64,000 nucleotides of DNA, from assembly GCA_016926855.1 (NCBI GenBank), contig JAFGNT010000002.1, positions 31,546 through 95,545 on the forward strand, read 5' to 3'. Both the position numbers and the translations under genes were made by a program. Under the pieces are notes generated by a model, which saw only the letters and a program-made list of their open reading frames with translations, ran no database searches and was not told the origin of the DNA. Below are positions 27,103 to 35,459 of the stretch, piece after piece. The stretch comes from Methanomicrobiaceae archaeon (GTDB lineage: Archaea; Halobacteriota; Methanomicrobia; Methanomicrobiales; Methanomicrobiaceae). Every line of letters starts with the position of its first letter. Positions within the stretch are counted from its first letter, which is position 1.

Positions 27103-28011
27103 ATGCTCCCGCAACTCTTATGCCGGATGGATATCAACGGGCTCTCAGATGACGCTGTTTCCGGCCGGCCGGCGATACGGGAGCAATCGCCTGTGACATC
27201 CGGTGGAGCTGATAGTGTGCACCCGCCCTATCCCTTTCTCATCTCCGTCCCCCATGGCGGCACCGTGATTCCCACAGAACTGGCAGACCGGATCGCTCTC
27301 TCTCCCGGCGAGGTGACATACTACAGCGATCCGCACACCCGGCAGCTGTTCGATTTCGGGGCCCGTGTGGCGGCCTGTGTCACCGCCGACATCTCCCGGA
27401 CGGCAATCGACGTCAACCGCTCCCCGCTCCACCTCCCCCCGGCGTACCCCGACGGGGTGATCAAGTCCGAAACCGTCGACGGCACGCCGGTGTACCGGGA
27501 GGGTTCTTTTCCCGCCGAATCGATGATCCACCTGCTGCTGCTCCGGTATTACTTCCCCTTCCACATCAGGATAAAAAACGTCCTTGAGGCCGGAAACATA
27601 CGCATCGGCTTCGACTGCCACAGCATGCTGCCCGAAAACCCGCCCGGCAAAAAGAATCCCGGCACTGCCCGGCCCCTCATCTGCCTCTCGAACGGCGGCG
27701 ACCGCGAGGGACGGCAGGTGGCCGGGAAGATGCCGGTGACGTGCCCGCCCGAATGGATGCAGGCTCTCGTGGCCCGGTTTTCGGAGGAGTTCGAGGAGGG
27801 TGCCGTTCGGCTGAACGACCCGTTTACCGGGGGATTCATCTCGCGGTTTCATTACCGGCGGCACGGGATCCCGTGGGTGCAGTGCGAAGTGAACCGTTCA
27901 CTTTATGAGTCGGAGGATGGCGGTGTGGATTCGGACATGATCGAGGCGGTGCGGGAGGCGGTGTTCCGGGCCCTGGCGGGGTTCTGGGATGATGTGTCGG
28001 GTGGAGAATGA
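27103..28011 (+). CDS. N-formylglutamate amidohydrolase-like enzyme
   Basis: A zinc hydrolase of the N-formylglutamate amidohydrolase family (HutG-type). The core starts about residue 45 with LISVPHGGTVIP, and shows YYSDPHTRQL, DVNRSP, GFDCHSM and QCEVNRSLY, which contain the likely metal and catalytic residues. The annotated start (ATG 27103) gives a 40-residue unmatched extension; ATG 27127 is an alternative. A degenerate copy of the last 100 nt of this gene occurs at 35293-35389. Substrate in a methanogen is unknown. Confidence 0.85.
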   Translation: MLPQLLCRMDINGLSDDAVSGRPAIREQSPVTSGGADSVHPPYPFLISVPHGGTVIPTELADRIALSPGEVTYYSDPHTRQLFDFGARVAACVTADISRTAIDVNRSPLHLPPAYPDGVIKSETVDGTPVYREGSFPAESMIHLLLLRYYFPFHIRIKNVLEAGNIRIGFDCHSMLPENPPGKKNPGTARPLICLSNGGDREGRQVAGKMPVTCPPEWMQALVARFSEEFEEGAVRLNDPFTGGFISRFHYRRHGIPWVQCEVNRSLYESEDGGVDSDMIEAVREAVFRALAGFWDDVSGGE

Positions 28012-28042
28012 CGGTGTTTGCAGTGCCGTTTCTCCTGCAAAG

Positions 28043-28528
28043 CTATGCTGTATCCTCTGCCTTTAGCTCCTCGAGTTTCGCCTTCACCTCGGCCACATGC
28101 CCCTTCACCTTCACCTTCCGCCACACGGCGGCGACCGTACCCTCCGGATCGATGATGACGGTGCTTCGCCCGACACCCATGTACTCCTTTCCGTACATCT
28201 TCTTCGAGACCCAGGCACCATAGGCCCCGATCACCTCATGATCGGGATCTGCGAGGAGACGGACGGAGAGGTTTTGCTTCTCGGCAAACCTTTTATGGCT
28301 CGTGACTGAATCCGGGCTGATGCCGATGATTGCGGCCTCGAGGCGGGCAAATTCCTCCATCTCGTCCGAAAACGACCGGGCCTCAAGCGTGCACCCCGAG
28401 GAGTTGTCCTTCGGGTAGAAGTAGAGGACGAGCCAGCGATCCTTGAAATCTGCAAGGCAGACTTCTTTTTCGTCCGCATCGGGAAGGCAGAAGGCGGGAG
28501 CCGGCATTCCGGGTGTGAGTTCTGTCAT
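28043..28528 (-). CDS. Peroxiredoxin, Bcp/PrxQ type
   Basis: A 161-residue thiol peroxidase that reduces peroxides with a redox partner such as thioredoxin. The active-site region reads YFYPKDNSSGCTLEARSF; the resolving-type cysteine of Bcp (SGCT) is present, but the position usually held by the peroxidatic cysteine (TPGCT) must be this same Cys, so the enzyme is probably 1-Cys or uses a distant partner. FAEKQNLSVRLLADPDHEV is typical of the family. GGAGGA precedes the ATG. It converges with the amidohydrolase gene. Confidence 0.9.
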   Translation of the reverse strand: MTELTPGMPAPAFCLPDADEKEVCLADFKDRWLVLYFYPKDNSSGCTLEARSFSDEMEEFARLEAAIIGISPDSVTSHKRFAEKQNLSVRLLADPDHEVIGAYGAWVSKKMYGKEYMGVGRSTVIIDPEGTVAAVWRKVKVKGHVAEVKAKLEELKAEDTA

Positions 28529-28715
28529 GGGAGTTCCTCCTATCCGTGATGTGAAAAGGATATCGCAGTGTTCAGGTAATGGGCTGGTTTTTCATGAATC
28601 TGTTATCTGCCCGAAGTAAAAGGCCGTTCACCGTCATTTTTTTGAAACTGGTTATAATGGCAAAACAGACGTTTTTATGGTGCGTGGCCAAACAATAACT
28701 TTTTTATACTTATAG

Positions 28716-28754
28716 GGTATTATACCTTTTTGTATCTTAATACATCATGATACA
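28716..28754. promoter_or_regulatory. Palindrome cluster at the promoter of the helix-turn-helix gene
   Basis: GGTAT-T-ATACC (28716-28726), TGTAT-CTTA-ATACA (28731-28744) and GATACA (28749-28754) lie between a TATA-like TTTTTTATACTT (28700-28711) and ATG 28775. The arrangement suggests autoregulation by the encoded DNA-binding protein. Confidence 0.45.
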
Positions 28755-28774
28755 TAGAAATAGACCTCTCAACC

Positions 28775-29089
28775 ATGGCCCCACAGAACAATCATCAGGA
28801 TCCTCCGAAAAAGGACAGCAATAAAAAGGCAGCGTCATCTCCGGGAGAGGAGTATCTCAAGGCACTCGGGCGCCGCAGGTCCTCCCGGTCGCACCGGATT
28901 TTTTCGGATCAGAATTTTTATGCTATTCCTGAAGTAGCAGAACGGCTCAAGATCACCGAAGAACTGGTCCGCGAACTGATCCGGCGGGGTGAGCTTCACG
29001 CGTACCGGATCGGAAAGGCCTACCGGATCACTGACGATGATATCGATGCATTTCTCGAATCATGCAGCACCGGACATGAGAGGCCCTAG
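28775..29089 (+). CDS. Excisionase/MerR-type helix-turn-helix DNA-binding protein
   Basis: A 104-residue protein with a polar N-terminal tail (about 1-48) and a C-terminal excisionase-family helix-turn-helix (about 50-100): YAIPEVAERLKITEELV, then RELIRRGELHAYRIGKAYRI and DDDIDAFLE. Such proteins bind DNA as activators, repressors or recombination helpers. The VIT/VWA gene begins 12 nt after the stop, so they probably form an operon. Several palindromes just upstream are candidate self-binding sites. Confidence 0.83.
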   Translation: MAPQNNHQDPPKKDSNKKAASSPGEEYLKALGRRRSSRSHRIFSDQNFYAIPEVAERLKITEELVRELIRRGELHAYRIGKAYRITDDDIDAFLESCSTGHERP

Positions 29090-29101
29090 GGGGAATAACA
29101 C

Positions 29102-31489
29102 ATGGCGATCAATGCACTCTTTTACGAAAACAGCATCCCGAAAGGGACAGGTATCCTCGAAATACCCGGCGATGACGGAGGATCAGGGTTATTCATACCG
29201 CTCCATGCAACAGCCATCACCGGAACCTTTCATGGTCCGCTCGGCTCTCTCAATCTTACCCAGACGTTTCGCTTTGCAGGCACGGCACTGGACCGCCCGG
29301 TCGAGGCTATCTACCGGTTCCCGCTGCCGGGCGATGCGGCGGTCACCAGCGTGGTGGCGACCTTCGGGGACGAGACCGTCCGTACACGGCTTGCCGAACG
29401 AAGCACTGCCGAAGAGGAGTACGACAATGCCTTCAAAGAAGGGAAAAAGGCCGTCCTGGTCACCCGCGAATCTGCCGACGTCTTTACCCTCCACCTGACC
29501 GGCATCCCGCCCGATACCGATGTCGTGGTGCGCACCACCGTCGCGCTTCTCGCCCGGGCCGTCCCGAACGGATGGGAGATACGCCTTCCCGTGACGATAG
29601 CGCCGCGGTTTGTCCGGCACGATGAGGATCACCCGGGCGTCCGGGCCAATCCGCTGCTTACGGTTGTTGATCCCGGGTACCGTGCTTCACTGGATCTGGT
29701 GCTGCAGCCTGCAGCGGATATTACCGTATCCCCACCCGCGGCTCTGGTAACCCGGACCGCCGATGAAACACAAATTAAGATCGAGAACACCAGACCCGAC
29801 CACGATCTCGTCGTCCGGTGGGCAGCCGCTCGCGGGGGTGACTGGCTGACGGCCTGGGCCGCAACCGATCCGGACGGCTCTTTCACGTATCTCCTTGGCC
29901 TCATCACGCCACCGGACGGCGTTCCCGAACAAAGAATCCCCCGCGAAGTCATCATTCTCGCGGACCAGTCCGGCTCCATGTCGGGCAAAAAGTGGGACGC
30001 GGCAGCGAAGAGCATTCTCGCATTTCTCGATGATCTCGAACCTGACGAATCGTTCAATCTCTGCCTGTTCTCGAATGAAGCCCTCTGGTTCAGCCCGCGT
30101 GGCCCTGTTGCCGCCACCCGGGAGGCAATCCAATCAGCACGGCGGTTTGTCCGGACGACGTCGCTCTTCGGGGGCACCGAACTGGGGGTTGCGCTTGAGC
30201 AGGCGCTCCGCCAGCCGCGGAAATCCGGCGAATACTCCCGCCATGTGCTTGTCGTCACCGACGGTCAGGTCACTGATGAAGCCCGTCTCTTCCGCCTTGC
30301 CGAAAGCGAGGCAGCTGTTGTGTCACCCCGCCGGCTGAGCGTCATCTCCATCGATACCGCCCCCAACGCCCATCTGGCCCTCGAGCTGGCACGGCTCGGC
30401 GGCGGGGTTGCAAAGTTCCTTTCCGATGAAGGGGATGTTGCGTCGGCACTTGAAGAGCTGTTCTCGTTCTGGCAGCCGCCGGTACGTGCGAATGCGCACC
30501 TCACCGTCAATCAGCCCGGGATCGAGGTCGCGGAGTTGCGGATGCTGCCCGGATCCGAAAACCGTGCCGTCGATATCGGGGACCTGCGCCCGGAAACGCC
30601 GGTCTTTCTCGTATGCCGGCTGCCGTCCGCTGTTTCGGCCCCGGTGCTTACGCTGGCCGCACGGGACGAAACATTCGTCGCACGCGTTTCGCCTTCTGCC
30701 GGCAACGATGCCCTGTGTACTGCCCTGAAGGTAGCCTTCGGGGCGGGCCGTCTCCGGGCCCTCGAGTACCTGCATTCGGCACGGTATGCCGACAGCGACC
30801 TTGCCGACCATATGCGAGAGCTCGGGTATACTGTCCCTCCGCCTGATTCCTCCCTGTATCCGGAGAACCAGGGCCAGGCCCTCCGTGACCATCTCGACCG
30901 TCTTCTCGTCGACGAATCGCTCCGCTACGGCATCCCGTCGACCCGTACCGCCTTTGTCGGCGTGTCCGAAACGAAGGGAACGGTCCCGTCGGTCACGGTC
31001 GCCGTCCCGAACGCACTCCCGGGCGGATGGGAAGCGCAGCCGCACATTAACGTCCACATGTGCTGCGATTCCATGCGTGTTAAGAGTGATAGCGTGTATG
31101 GAGGGATACATGCAATGCAAATCTCCGAACCGCCGGCTGCCCGGTGGCAAAAGACGACGAACTGGACAATTCCGGCCCTTGATGTCTGGAACGGCGAAGC
31201 GGTTCTCATTGAATCGTATCTCATACGGAAGGGAACCTACACCGTCATTCTGGCCTTTTCGGACGAGGTATCGGGAGATGACAGTGTCGTTACGGCATAC
31301 CTCGATGGCGACGAGATCGGGTCATGGATCGGTGAGGCCCTGGATGCGGAAAAAGGGGCAATCCTGCTTTCCATCACCGTGCCACGCACCGGCCTTCTGG
31401 ATGTTGTAGTTCGTAATCCGTCGGGGGCATGGGCCGGGCGGGAGATAGCGGTCTCGGTGAGAAAAGATATCGCCGGGAACAACCGGTGA
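29102..31489 (+). CDS. VIT and VWA domain protein
   Basis: A 795-residue protein of the inter-alpha-trypsin-inhibitor-like group. The VIT domain covers about residues 25-155 (GPLGSLNLTQTFRF, FPLPGDAAVTSV). The VWA domain starts near 280 with the complete metal-ion site (ILADQSGSMSG) and continues to about 450. The last third (about 640-790) is beta-rich and unassigned. There is no signal peptide or membrane helix, so it may act in the cytoplasm or be exported by a non-classical route. VIT/VWA proteins mediate metal-dependent protein contacts; the partner is unknown. Likely co-transcribed with the upstream regulator. Confidence 0.87.
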   Translation: MAINALFYENSIPKGTGILEIPGDDGGSGLFIPLHATAITGTFHGPLGSLNLTQTFRFAGTALDRPVEAIYRFPLPGDAAVTSVVATFGDETVRTRLAERSTAEEEYDNAFKEGKKAVLVTRESADVFTLHLTGIPPDTDVVVRTTVALLARAVPNGWEIRLPVTIAPRFVRHDEDHPGVRANPLLTVVDPGYRASLDLVLQPAADITVSPPAALVTRTADETQIKIENTRPDHDLVVRWAAARGGDWLTAWAATDPDGSFTYLLGLITPPDGVPEQRIPREVIILADQSGSMSGKKWDAAAKSILAFLDDLEPDESFNLCLFSNEALWFSPRGPVAATREAIQSARRFVRTTSLFGGTELGVALEQALRQPRKSGEYSRHVLVVTDGQVTDEARLFRLAESEAAVVSPRRLSVISIDTAPNAHLALELARLGGGVAKFLSDEGDVASALEELFSFWQPPVRANAHLTVNQPGIEVAELRMLPGSENRAVDIGDLRPETPVFLVCRLPSAVSAPVLTLAARDETFVARVSPSAGNDALCTALKVAFGAGRLRALEYLHSARYADSDLADHMRELGYTVPPPDSSLYPENQGQALRDHLDRLLVDESLRYGIPSTRTAFVGVSETKGTVPSVTVAVPNALPGGWEAQPHINVHMCCDSMRVKSDSVYGGIHAMQISEPPAARWQKTTNWTIPALDVWNGEAVLIESYLIRKGTYTVILAFSDEVSGDDSVVTAYLDGDEIGSWIGEALDAEKGAILLSITVPRTGLLDVVVRNPSGAWAGREIAVSVRKDIAGNNR

Positions 31490-31544
31490 AGAACGGCAGG
31501 ATTGGTTTCTTCCCCTTTTTTCTCTCCTGATGCCAGTCCTTCTC

Positions 31545-32417
31545 TTAAAAAAGCATGCTGATGATGAATACCATCATAAACGCACCCCAGGTAAGGTACA
31601 GCCGGCGGACAAGCACATGCCCTTCTTCTGTCGTAGTGCTCCGGACAAGCCCGAAAGAAAAATACACCATGAACAGATCCGTGATTACGATAAGAAGAAG
31701 ATAGACATCCCCGAGCCACCCCATCAGGAACGGAAGAAAGGTCAGTGCAACAAAAATACCGAATATACCGCCGGATAGACGAAGGGTACAAGATCTCCCC
31801 TTTTGCATCGCGAGACTTTTCGATGTCCGCAGCGCATCGCCCTCGATATCCAGCGCATCCGAGGCGATCTCCTCGGCAAGATCGAAGAGCGCTGCCAGCG
31901 CTGCAAACGTCAGGACAACGCCGTTTACCGCCCCGGCGGCCAGCCCGCCGATGAGAATCGTCATCCCGACGCAGAAGGCCACGCAGAGGTTTCCAAAAAA
32001 GCCCGCTTCCTTGAATTTCATGTTATAGAAATGAGCAACTCCCCACACGACCGCTGCTGCCGCGAGCACCATCGGCCCGAGGAGCCATGCGGCTGCAAGG
32101 CCGGCGGCACTGAAGAGAAAAACAAGGATCCACAGTTCGGCAACGGTAATGCGGTTCGAGGGGAGGGGCCGGCCCGGCCGGTTTATCCTGTCGACATCCC
32201 GGTCAAAATAATCATTGGCACTATTTGCGGACCCGGAGACGAAAAACCCGGTCAGGAATCCCAGCAGTATCCGGTCCGGGGAGGGCACTCCCCCAAGGCC
32301 GAGAATCTCCCCGGCCACGACAAATATCCCGGCCCCGATGACGAGGTCCAGCCTGATCAGTTCGGATATAGCACGAGCTTTCGCAAGGATGCTAAGTCCC
32401 ATCCGGTTCCTCATCAT
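31545..32417 (-). CDS. UbiA family prenyltransferase, archaeal lipid (digeranylgeranylglyceryl phosphate synthase) type
   Basis: A 290-residue membrane enzyme with about eight helices. The two aspartate-rich motifs are NDYFDRDVDRINRPGRP (about residue 65) and the second motif region DIEGDALRTSKSLAMQKG (about 190). This signature is that of the archaeal UbiA group that adds a second geranylgeranyl chain to geranylgeranylglyceryl phosphate, a step in ether-lipid synthesis. Other UbiA enzymes of methanogens make related prenyl products, so the exact substrate is probable rather than certain. Start is ATG 32417 or ATG 32402. Confidence 0.83.
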   Translation of the reverse strand: MMRNRMGLSILAKARAISELIRLDLVIGAGIFVVAGEILGLGGVPSPDRILLGFLTGFFVSGSANSANDYFDRDVDRINRPGRPLPSNRITVAELWILVFLFSAAGLAAAWLLGPMVLAAAAVVWGVAHFYNMKFKEAGFFGNLCVAFCVGMTILIGGLAAGAVNGVVLTFAALAALFDLAEEIASDALDIEGDALRTSKSLAMQKGRSCTLRLSGGIFGIFVALTFLPFLMGWLGDVYLLLIVITDLFMVYFSFGLVRSTTTEEGHVLVRRLYLTWGAFMMVFIISMLF

Positions 32418-32715
32418 ACCGTAACAGGCGACGGAATTAATACTACTGATACAGTCAGGAAAATATCAATCACAGACGATCTCATCCCCAAAACGCAGGG
32501 TGACGGCCGGATGATGAGGGGTGTGTTGCTCTGTGGCCTGATATGATAATCTGATAATACTGCGTATCACGGCCGGCCCGGTCAAAAAGAAGCTCTGGAT
32601 GGCGCTGGAGCGTGATACTCCCTGTTCACTCGTCGTTTCTGAAACGACGGGGTAACGCCTGCCCGGAATAAGAAATGAAAACCCTTATCCCCTTCTTTTC
32701 ACAATCTCCCGGACG
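32418..32715. other. Divergent intergenic region with a 19-nt palindrome
   Basis: Separates the UbiA gene (minus) and the gene at 32716 (plus). A perfect inverted repeat occupies 32631-32649. No coding frame is convincing. Confidence 0.4.
32631..32649. promoter_or_regulatory. Perfect 9+1+9 inverted repeat
   Basis: CGTCGTTTC and GAAACGACG flank a single T; as RNA it would give an 8-bp stem with a 3-nt loop. It lies 66 nt before ATG 32716 without a following T tract, so an operator is more likely than a terminator. Confidence 0.45.
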
Positions 32716-33570
32716 ATGGGGCCCCGTCTCAAACTACTCGGAAAAATTCTTCTCGCGCTGGTTATCATCATGGCGATTCTGGCCGCAGCATTTGTTGTTT
32801 TCATCGGATACCAGCTGAACGAGGCCGCAAACGAAAGCCGCCAGTCGATCTATATGTACGAACTCACGCTCTCCGCAACCGGGCCGATCGATAACGCATC
32901 GCTCCTGATTCCCCTTCCCTGCCTGTACGATCCGGTCTCGGGCACGAATGAGACCGTCGTTAACCTATCCCGGGTCAGTTTCACGAATGTCGACCGGGCC
33001 GGGCCGATCGCGGCGGAGATCCAGACGGTCGGCGGCGTTCCCCTGCTGCATCTCTCCGCGGACCGCATCGACCCCATTTATAAAAACCATATCGAGCCGA
33101 TCATGATCCGGCCGGGCCAAAACGAGTCGGAGCTTCCCCAACCGACGCATATTTACTCCGACCGGTACTCGAACGAGACACCGGAGCTGGTCGCAATGGA
33201 GCTGCATTTGCACGATACCAGCGTCGGCCGGGAGATCGATACCCGGATCCCCCTCGGGAATGCGGCGGTTTTTTTGCCCTGCCGGATAGTCAGCGACCTC
33301 AGCAGCGTCGAAGGAGGCATGTACGAAGACTACTATATCCGAAACGGCTCTTCAGGGAATGTCGTTGAGGTGCCCTTCATCCTCTCGTACGATGCCGACG
33401 ACGAAACGGTGCTCTCGATCCGGACGCAGGTTGTGGGGATCAACCAGTGGTGGGTACTGGGATGGCAGTCGAATTCCTACACGGAAACGCTGTCACATGC
33501 CTTTACGGGGCCGTGCAACGGCACGTACCCGGTGACGGGGGTGCTGACCGCCGGAGAGGGCGTGTACTGA
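32716..33570 (+). CDS. Membrane-anchored hypothetical protein
   Basis: A 284-residue protein with one N-terminal membrane helix (about residues 10-36, LLALVIIMAILAAAFVVFIG) and a large extracytoplasmic beta-rich domain with several potential N-glycosylation sites (NAS, NET, NES, NGS). No cysteine pattern or known domain was recognised. Topology suggests a surface protein held by its uncleaved N-terminal helix. It is a single gene with a palindrome upstream. Confidence 0.7.
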   Translation: MGPRLKLLGKILLALVIIMAILAAAFVVFIGYQLNEAANESRQSIYMYELTLSATGPIDNASLLIPLPCLYDPVSGTNETVVNLSRVSFTNVDRAGPIAAEIQTVGGVPLLHLSADRIDPIYKNHIEPIMIRPGQNESELPQPTHIYSDRYSNETPELVAMELHLHDTSVGREIDTRIPLGNAAVFLPCRIVSDLSSVEGGMYEDYYIRNGSSGNVVEVPFILSYDADDETVLSIRTQVVGINQWWVLGWQSNSYTETLSHAFTGPCNGTYPVTGVLTAGEGVY

Positions 33571-33600
33571 GATTCGATCCTCCCCCAAAAAAATCGCCCT

Positions 33601-33838
33601 TTATTTCCCGGCAGGAGCCGTCCCTGCTGTCATTGTTGCATCATACCGGGTTTTCAGAGTCCGTTCCCGATGACCATTCCGGCAGGCTCTCCGTGACGTG
33701 TTCCTCCGGCATCTCCCTGCCCCGGCCTGCCGATTGGCCTCTTCCTGCATCAGCTCGTTGAGGAACCGGATGAGGAGATGTTTTCATACCCTCTTCATCA
33801 GCAGTAAGATAATGGCGTACAACTTCCTTTAGATCCAT
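33601..33838 (-). pseudogene. IS256-type (mutator) transposase N-terminal remnant, frameshifted
   Basis: From ATG 33838 the minus strand reads MDLKEVVRHYLTADEEGMKT, then after a +1 shift LLIRFLNELMQEEANRQAGA and, later in the same frame, RNGHRERTLKTRY, before degenerating and stopping near 33601. This is the order of the start of IS256-family transposases (FLNELMxEE... RNGYRxRTLKTRYGEL). The catalytic DDE part is absent. It is the head of a dead insertion sequence; no terminal repeats were identified. Confidence 0.7.
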
Positions 33839-33974
33839 GCCCTGTATTCTCCTGTTGGCTAATCTGGAGAGGATACAGGGACTTTTCCAATTTTACATCA
33901 CTTTCTGTACACTCCCGAATTACCTCGATTCAGCACCTGACCGATAATGAAAGAGCATCCGGTTTCATGCACTG

Positions 33975-34068
33975 CAGCAGTGATCTCTTGATGCTGTTTT
34001 TTATGAGGGAGAACGTATCCGGCACGGCCTTCTGCGGGTATCAGGTGCGATCGTGGTGGAAGGAGCAG
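33975..34068 (+). pseudogene. Fragment resembling the C-terminus of the lipoprotein gene at 40158
   Basis: The frame reads LMLFFMREN...VRSWWKEQ, resembling ALFLLEGYR...VRSWWNTS of the 40158 protein. The 18 nt GGTGCGATCGTGGTGGAA occur identically at both loci (34043-34060 and about 40697-40714). No start codon or upstream part survives. Confidence 0.35.
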
Positions 34069-34080
34069 TATATTATATAT
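34069..34080 (+). promoter_or_regulatory. TATA box for the CsbD-like gene
   Basis: TATATTATATAT, about 70 nt before ATG 34149. Confidence 0.5.
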
Positions 34081-34148
34081 GAAAAGAATTCAGGTTATGC
34101 CGTGAGGGGAACAGCCCTCCCGGAGAAAGCACTATAAAAGTGGTGACC

Positions 34149-34322
34149 ATGATAGAAGAAGACGAAATCAAAGGAAAAGGCAAACAGATCGAAGGAAAGA
34201 TCCGTGAAGAAGTGGGCAAATTGACGGATAATAAAACGGAACAGGTCAAAGGGAAGATTGAACAAGTTGAAGGGAAAGTTCAAGAGGAAATTGGGAAACT
34301 AAAAAGAAAGGCGAAAGAGTGA
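34149..34322 (+). CDS. CsbD family stress-related small protein
   Basis: A 57-residue, highly charged, helical protein. It carries the CsbD-type repeat KGKGKQIEGKIREEVGKLT followed by QVKGKIEQVEGKVQEEIGKL, two near-identical halves. Family members are stress-induced and disordered to helical; the biochemical role is unknown. ATG 34149 is chosen over GTG 34140 because GGTGA precedes it and it gives the family N-terminus. A TATA box lies about 70 nt upstream. Confidence 0.8.
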   Translation: MIEEDEIKGKGKQIEGKIREEVGKLTDNKTEQVKGKIEQVEGKVQEEIGKLKRKAKE

Positions 34323-34503
34323 GGTGAGGACACCCGGACAGGGTATGCCATATCTGCTACCTTGTTGTGGTAACCTGGTTAGGGGAACATGAAATGCCTT
34401 AAAAGCTCACGTATTTGGTGGATTTCTAAAAAATATAATATTCACGATAATTTCATGAAAATATTCCCTTTTTAACTCCGGAGTATTTTGAAAAACGGTG
34501 CAT

Positions 34504-34515
34504 AACTATATATTC
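34504..34515 (+). promoter_or_regulatory. TATA box for the DUF1328-like gene
   Basis: AACTATATATTC, about 42 nt before ATG 34557, leaving a short leader with an AGGAGGGAG ribosome binding site. Confidence 0.55.
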
Positions 34516-34556
34516 CGGATAATCCTCTACTGGTTGATAACCATAGGAGGGAGTAT

Positions 34557-34712
34557 ATGCCTGGATTGATTGGGTATGCGATATTATTTCTCATTTTGGC
34601 ACTGGTTGCCTATGTTCTGGGTGCAAAAGGGATTGCCGGGTTCTCGATGACCATTGCGAAATGGCTCGTTATAATCTTCATTATACTTGCAATTATCGCA
34701 TTTTTATTGTAG
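34557..34712 (+). CDS. DUF1328 (UPF0391)-like small membrane protein
   Basis: A 51-residue protein with two hydrophobic helices (about 4-22 and 33-50) separated by a [13 protein letters not shown] loop, the pattern of UPF0391/DUF1328 proteins. These are often stress-induced in bacteria and are frequently found with CsbD-type genes, as here. The ribosome binding site AGGAGGGAG is strong and a TATA box is well placed, so the gene is very probably real. Confidence 0.78.
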   Translation: MPGLIGYAILFLILALVAYVLGAKGIAGFSMTIAKWLVIIFIILAIIAFLL

Positions 34713-34953
34713 CGGCACCCGCATTCTTTTTTTTCCATGGTTCATTTTCGGAACGTCATCTCTGCTCTCTGCAAAAAACCATTCCATCTCTACGCTCTCG
34801 TATGGTTCAGTTCCTAGCACGGGTCCCGCTGGCGACTGCCCGGAGCATTGTCATGATTCGTTCTGTCGTATATGCATCGTAATGAGGGAAATGTATCCTG
34901 GCCATACATTCAATGATGCCCCCATCGTTCCTTCAGAAATAAGATAGCAGGTC

Positions 34954-35073
34954 TTAAAACACAACGCCAATCAGATGGTGAAGTATCACGATGACCACGC
35001 CCACCAATCCCCCAATTGCAGAGACCAGAATCGTGATCCAGTCGATCGGAATGTCGGGAGTGTGTATAAAGTC
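34954..35073 (-). pseudogene. BofA-like membrane protein, C-terminal remnant
   Basis: Between two stops the minus strand encodes IPIDWITILVSAIGGLVGVV followed by IVILHHLIGVVF, which resembles the C-terminal end of archaeal BofA-like (pro-sigma-K inhibitor family) small membrane proteins. There is no start codon and a TAA immediately upstream (35074-35076). The 5' half has been lost. Confidence 0.4.
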
Positions 35074-35292
35074 TTATGCCACTGAAACGTGCCCCGTATC
35101 CTATCCTCATTGGGAATGAAGAGGAAAGAAGGCATGGGATCTGAAGGGAGGTGTGCATTATCTGGTTTGGTATGGTTTTCGGTAATCGGGCAGGCATATC
35201 AGTAGTCGTGCTCCGCGTCAAGCGCTCTGTACCACACGTTCATGCTCTCGAAGGCCCTGCAGGTGTTTTGTTTTTGTGACGAGCATCCCGCC

Positions 35293-35389
35293 GAATAGCG
35301 TCGGAGGAAGGTAGTTTGGGCCCGGACAGGATTGAGGCGGTGCGGAGGCGGTGTTTGGGGCCATGGCGAAGTTCTGGGGGGATGTGTAA
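35293..35389 (+). pseudogene. Degenerate copy of the 3' end of the N-formylglutamate amidohydrolase gene
   Basis: The DNA matches about 27900-27998 with scattered substitutions and one-base indels: shared blocks include GTCGGAGGA, ATTGAGGCGGTGCGG/ATCGAGGCGGTGCGG, AGGCGGTGTT and GTTCTGGG...GATGTGT. Indels break the frame. It is a partial duplication or the tail of a lost paralogue. Confidence 0.55.
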
Positions 35390-35459
35390 CGTGCCTGGTC
35401 ACTCGCGCTGTTGGCTTCTTTCCCGGTGTGAATCTGCCTTCCGGCCTCTCCCTCGCGGA

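Noticed and set aside
33571..33590. T-loop-like GATTCGATCC after the 32716 gene, as a tRNA end
   Set aside because: No acceptor stem, anticodon arm or CCA-adjacent pairing can be built around it.
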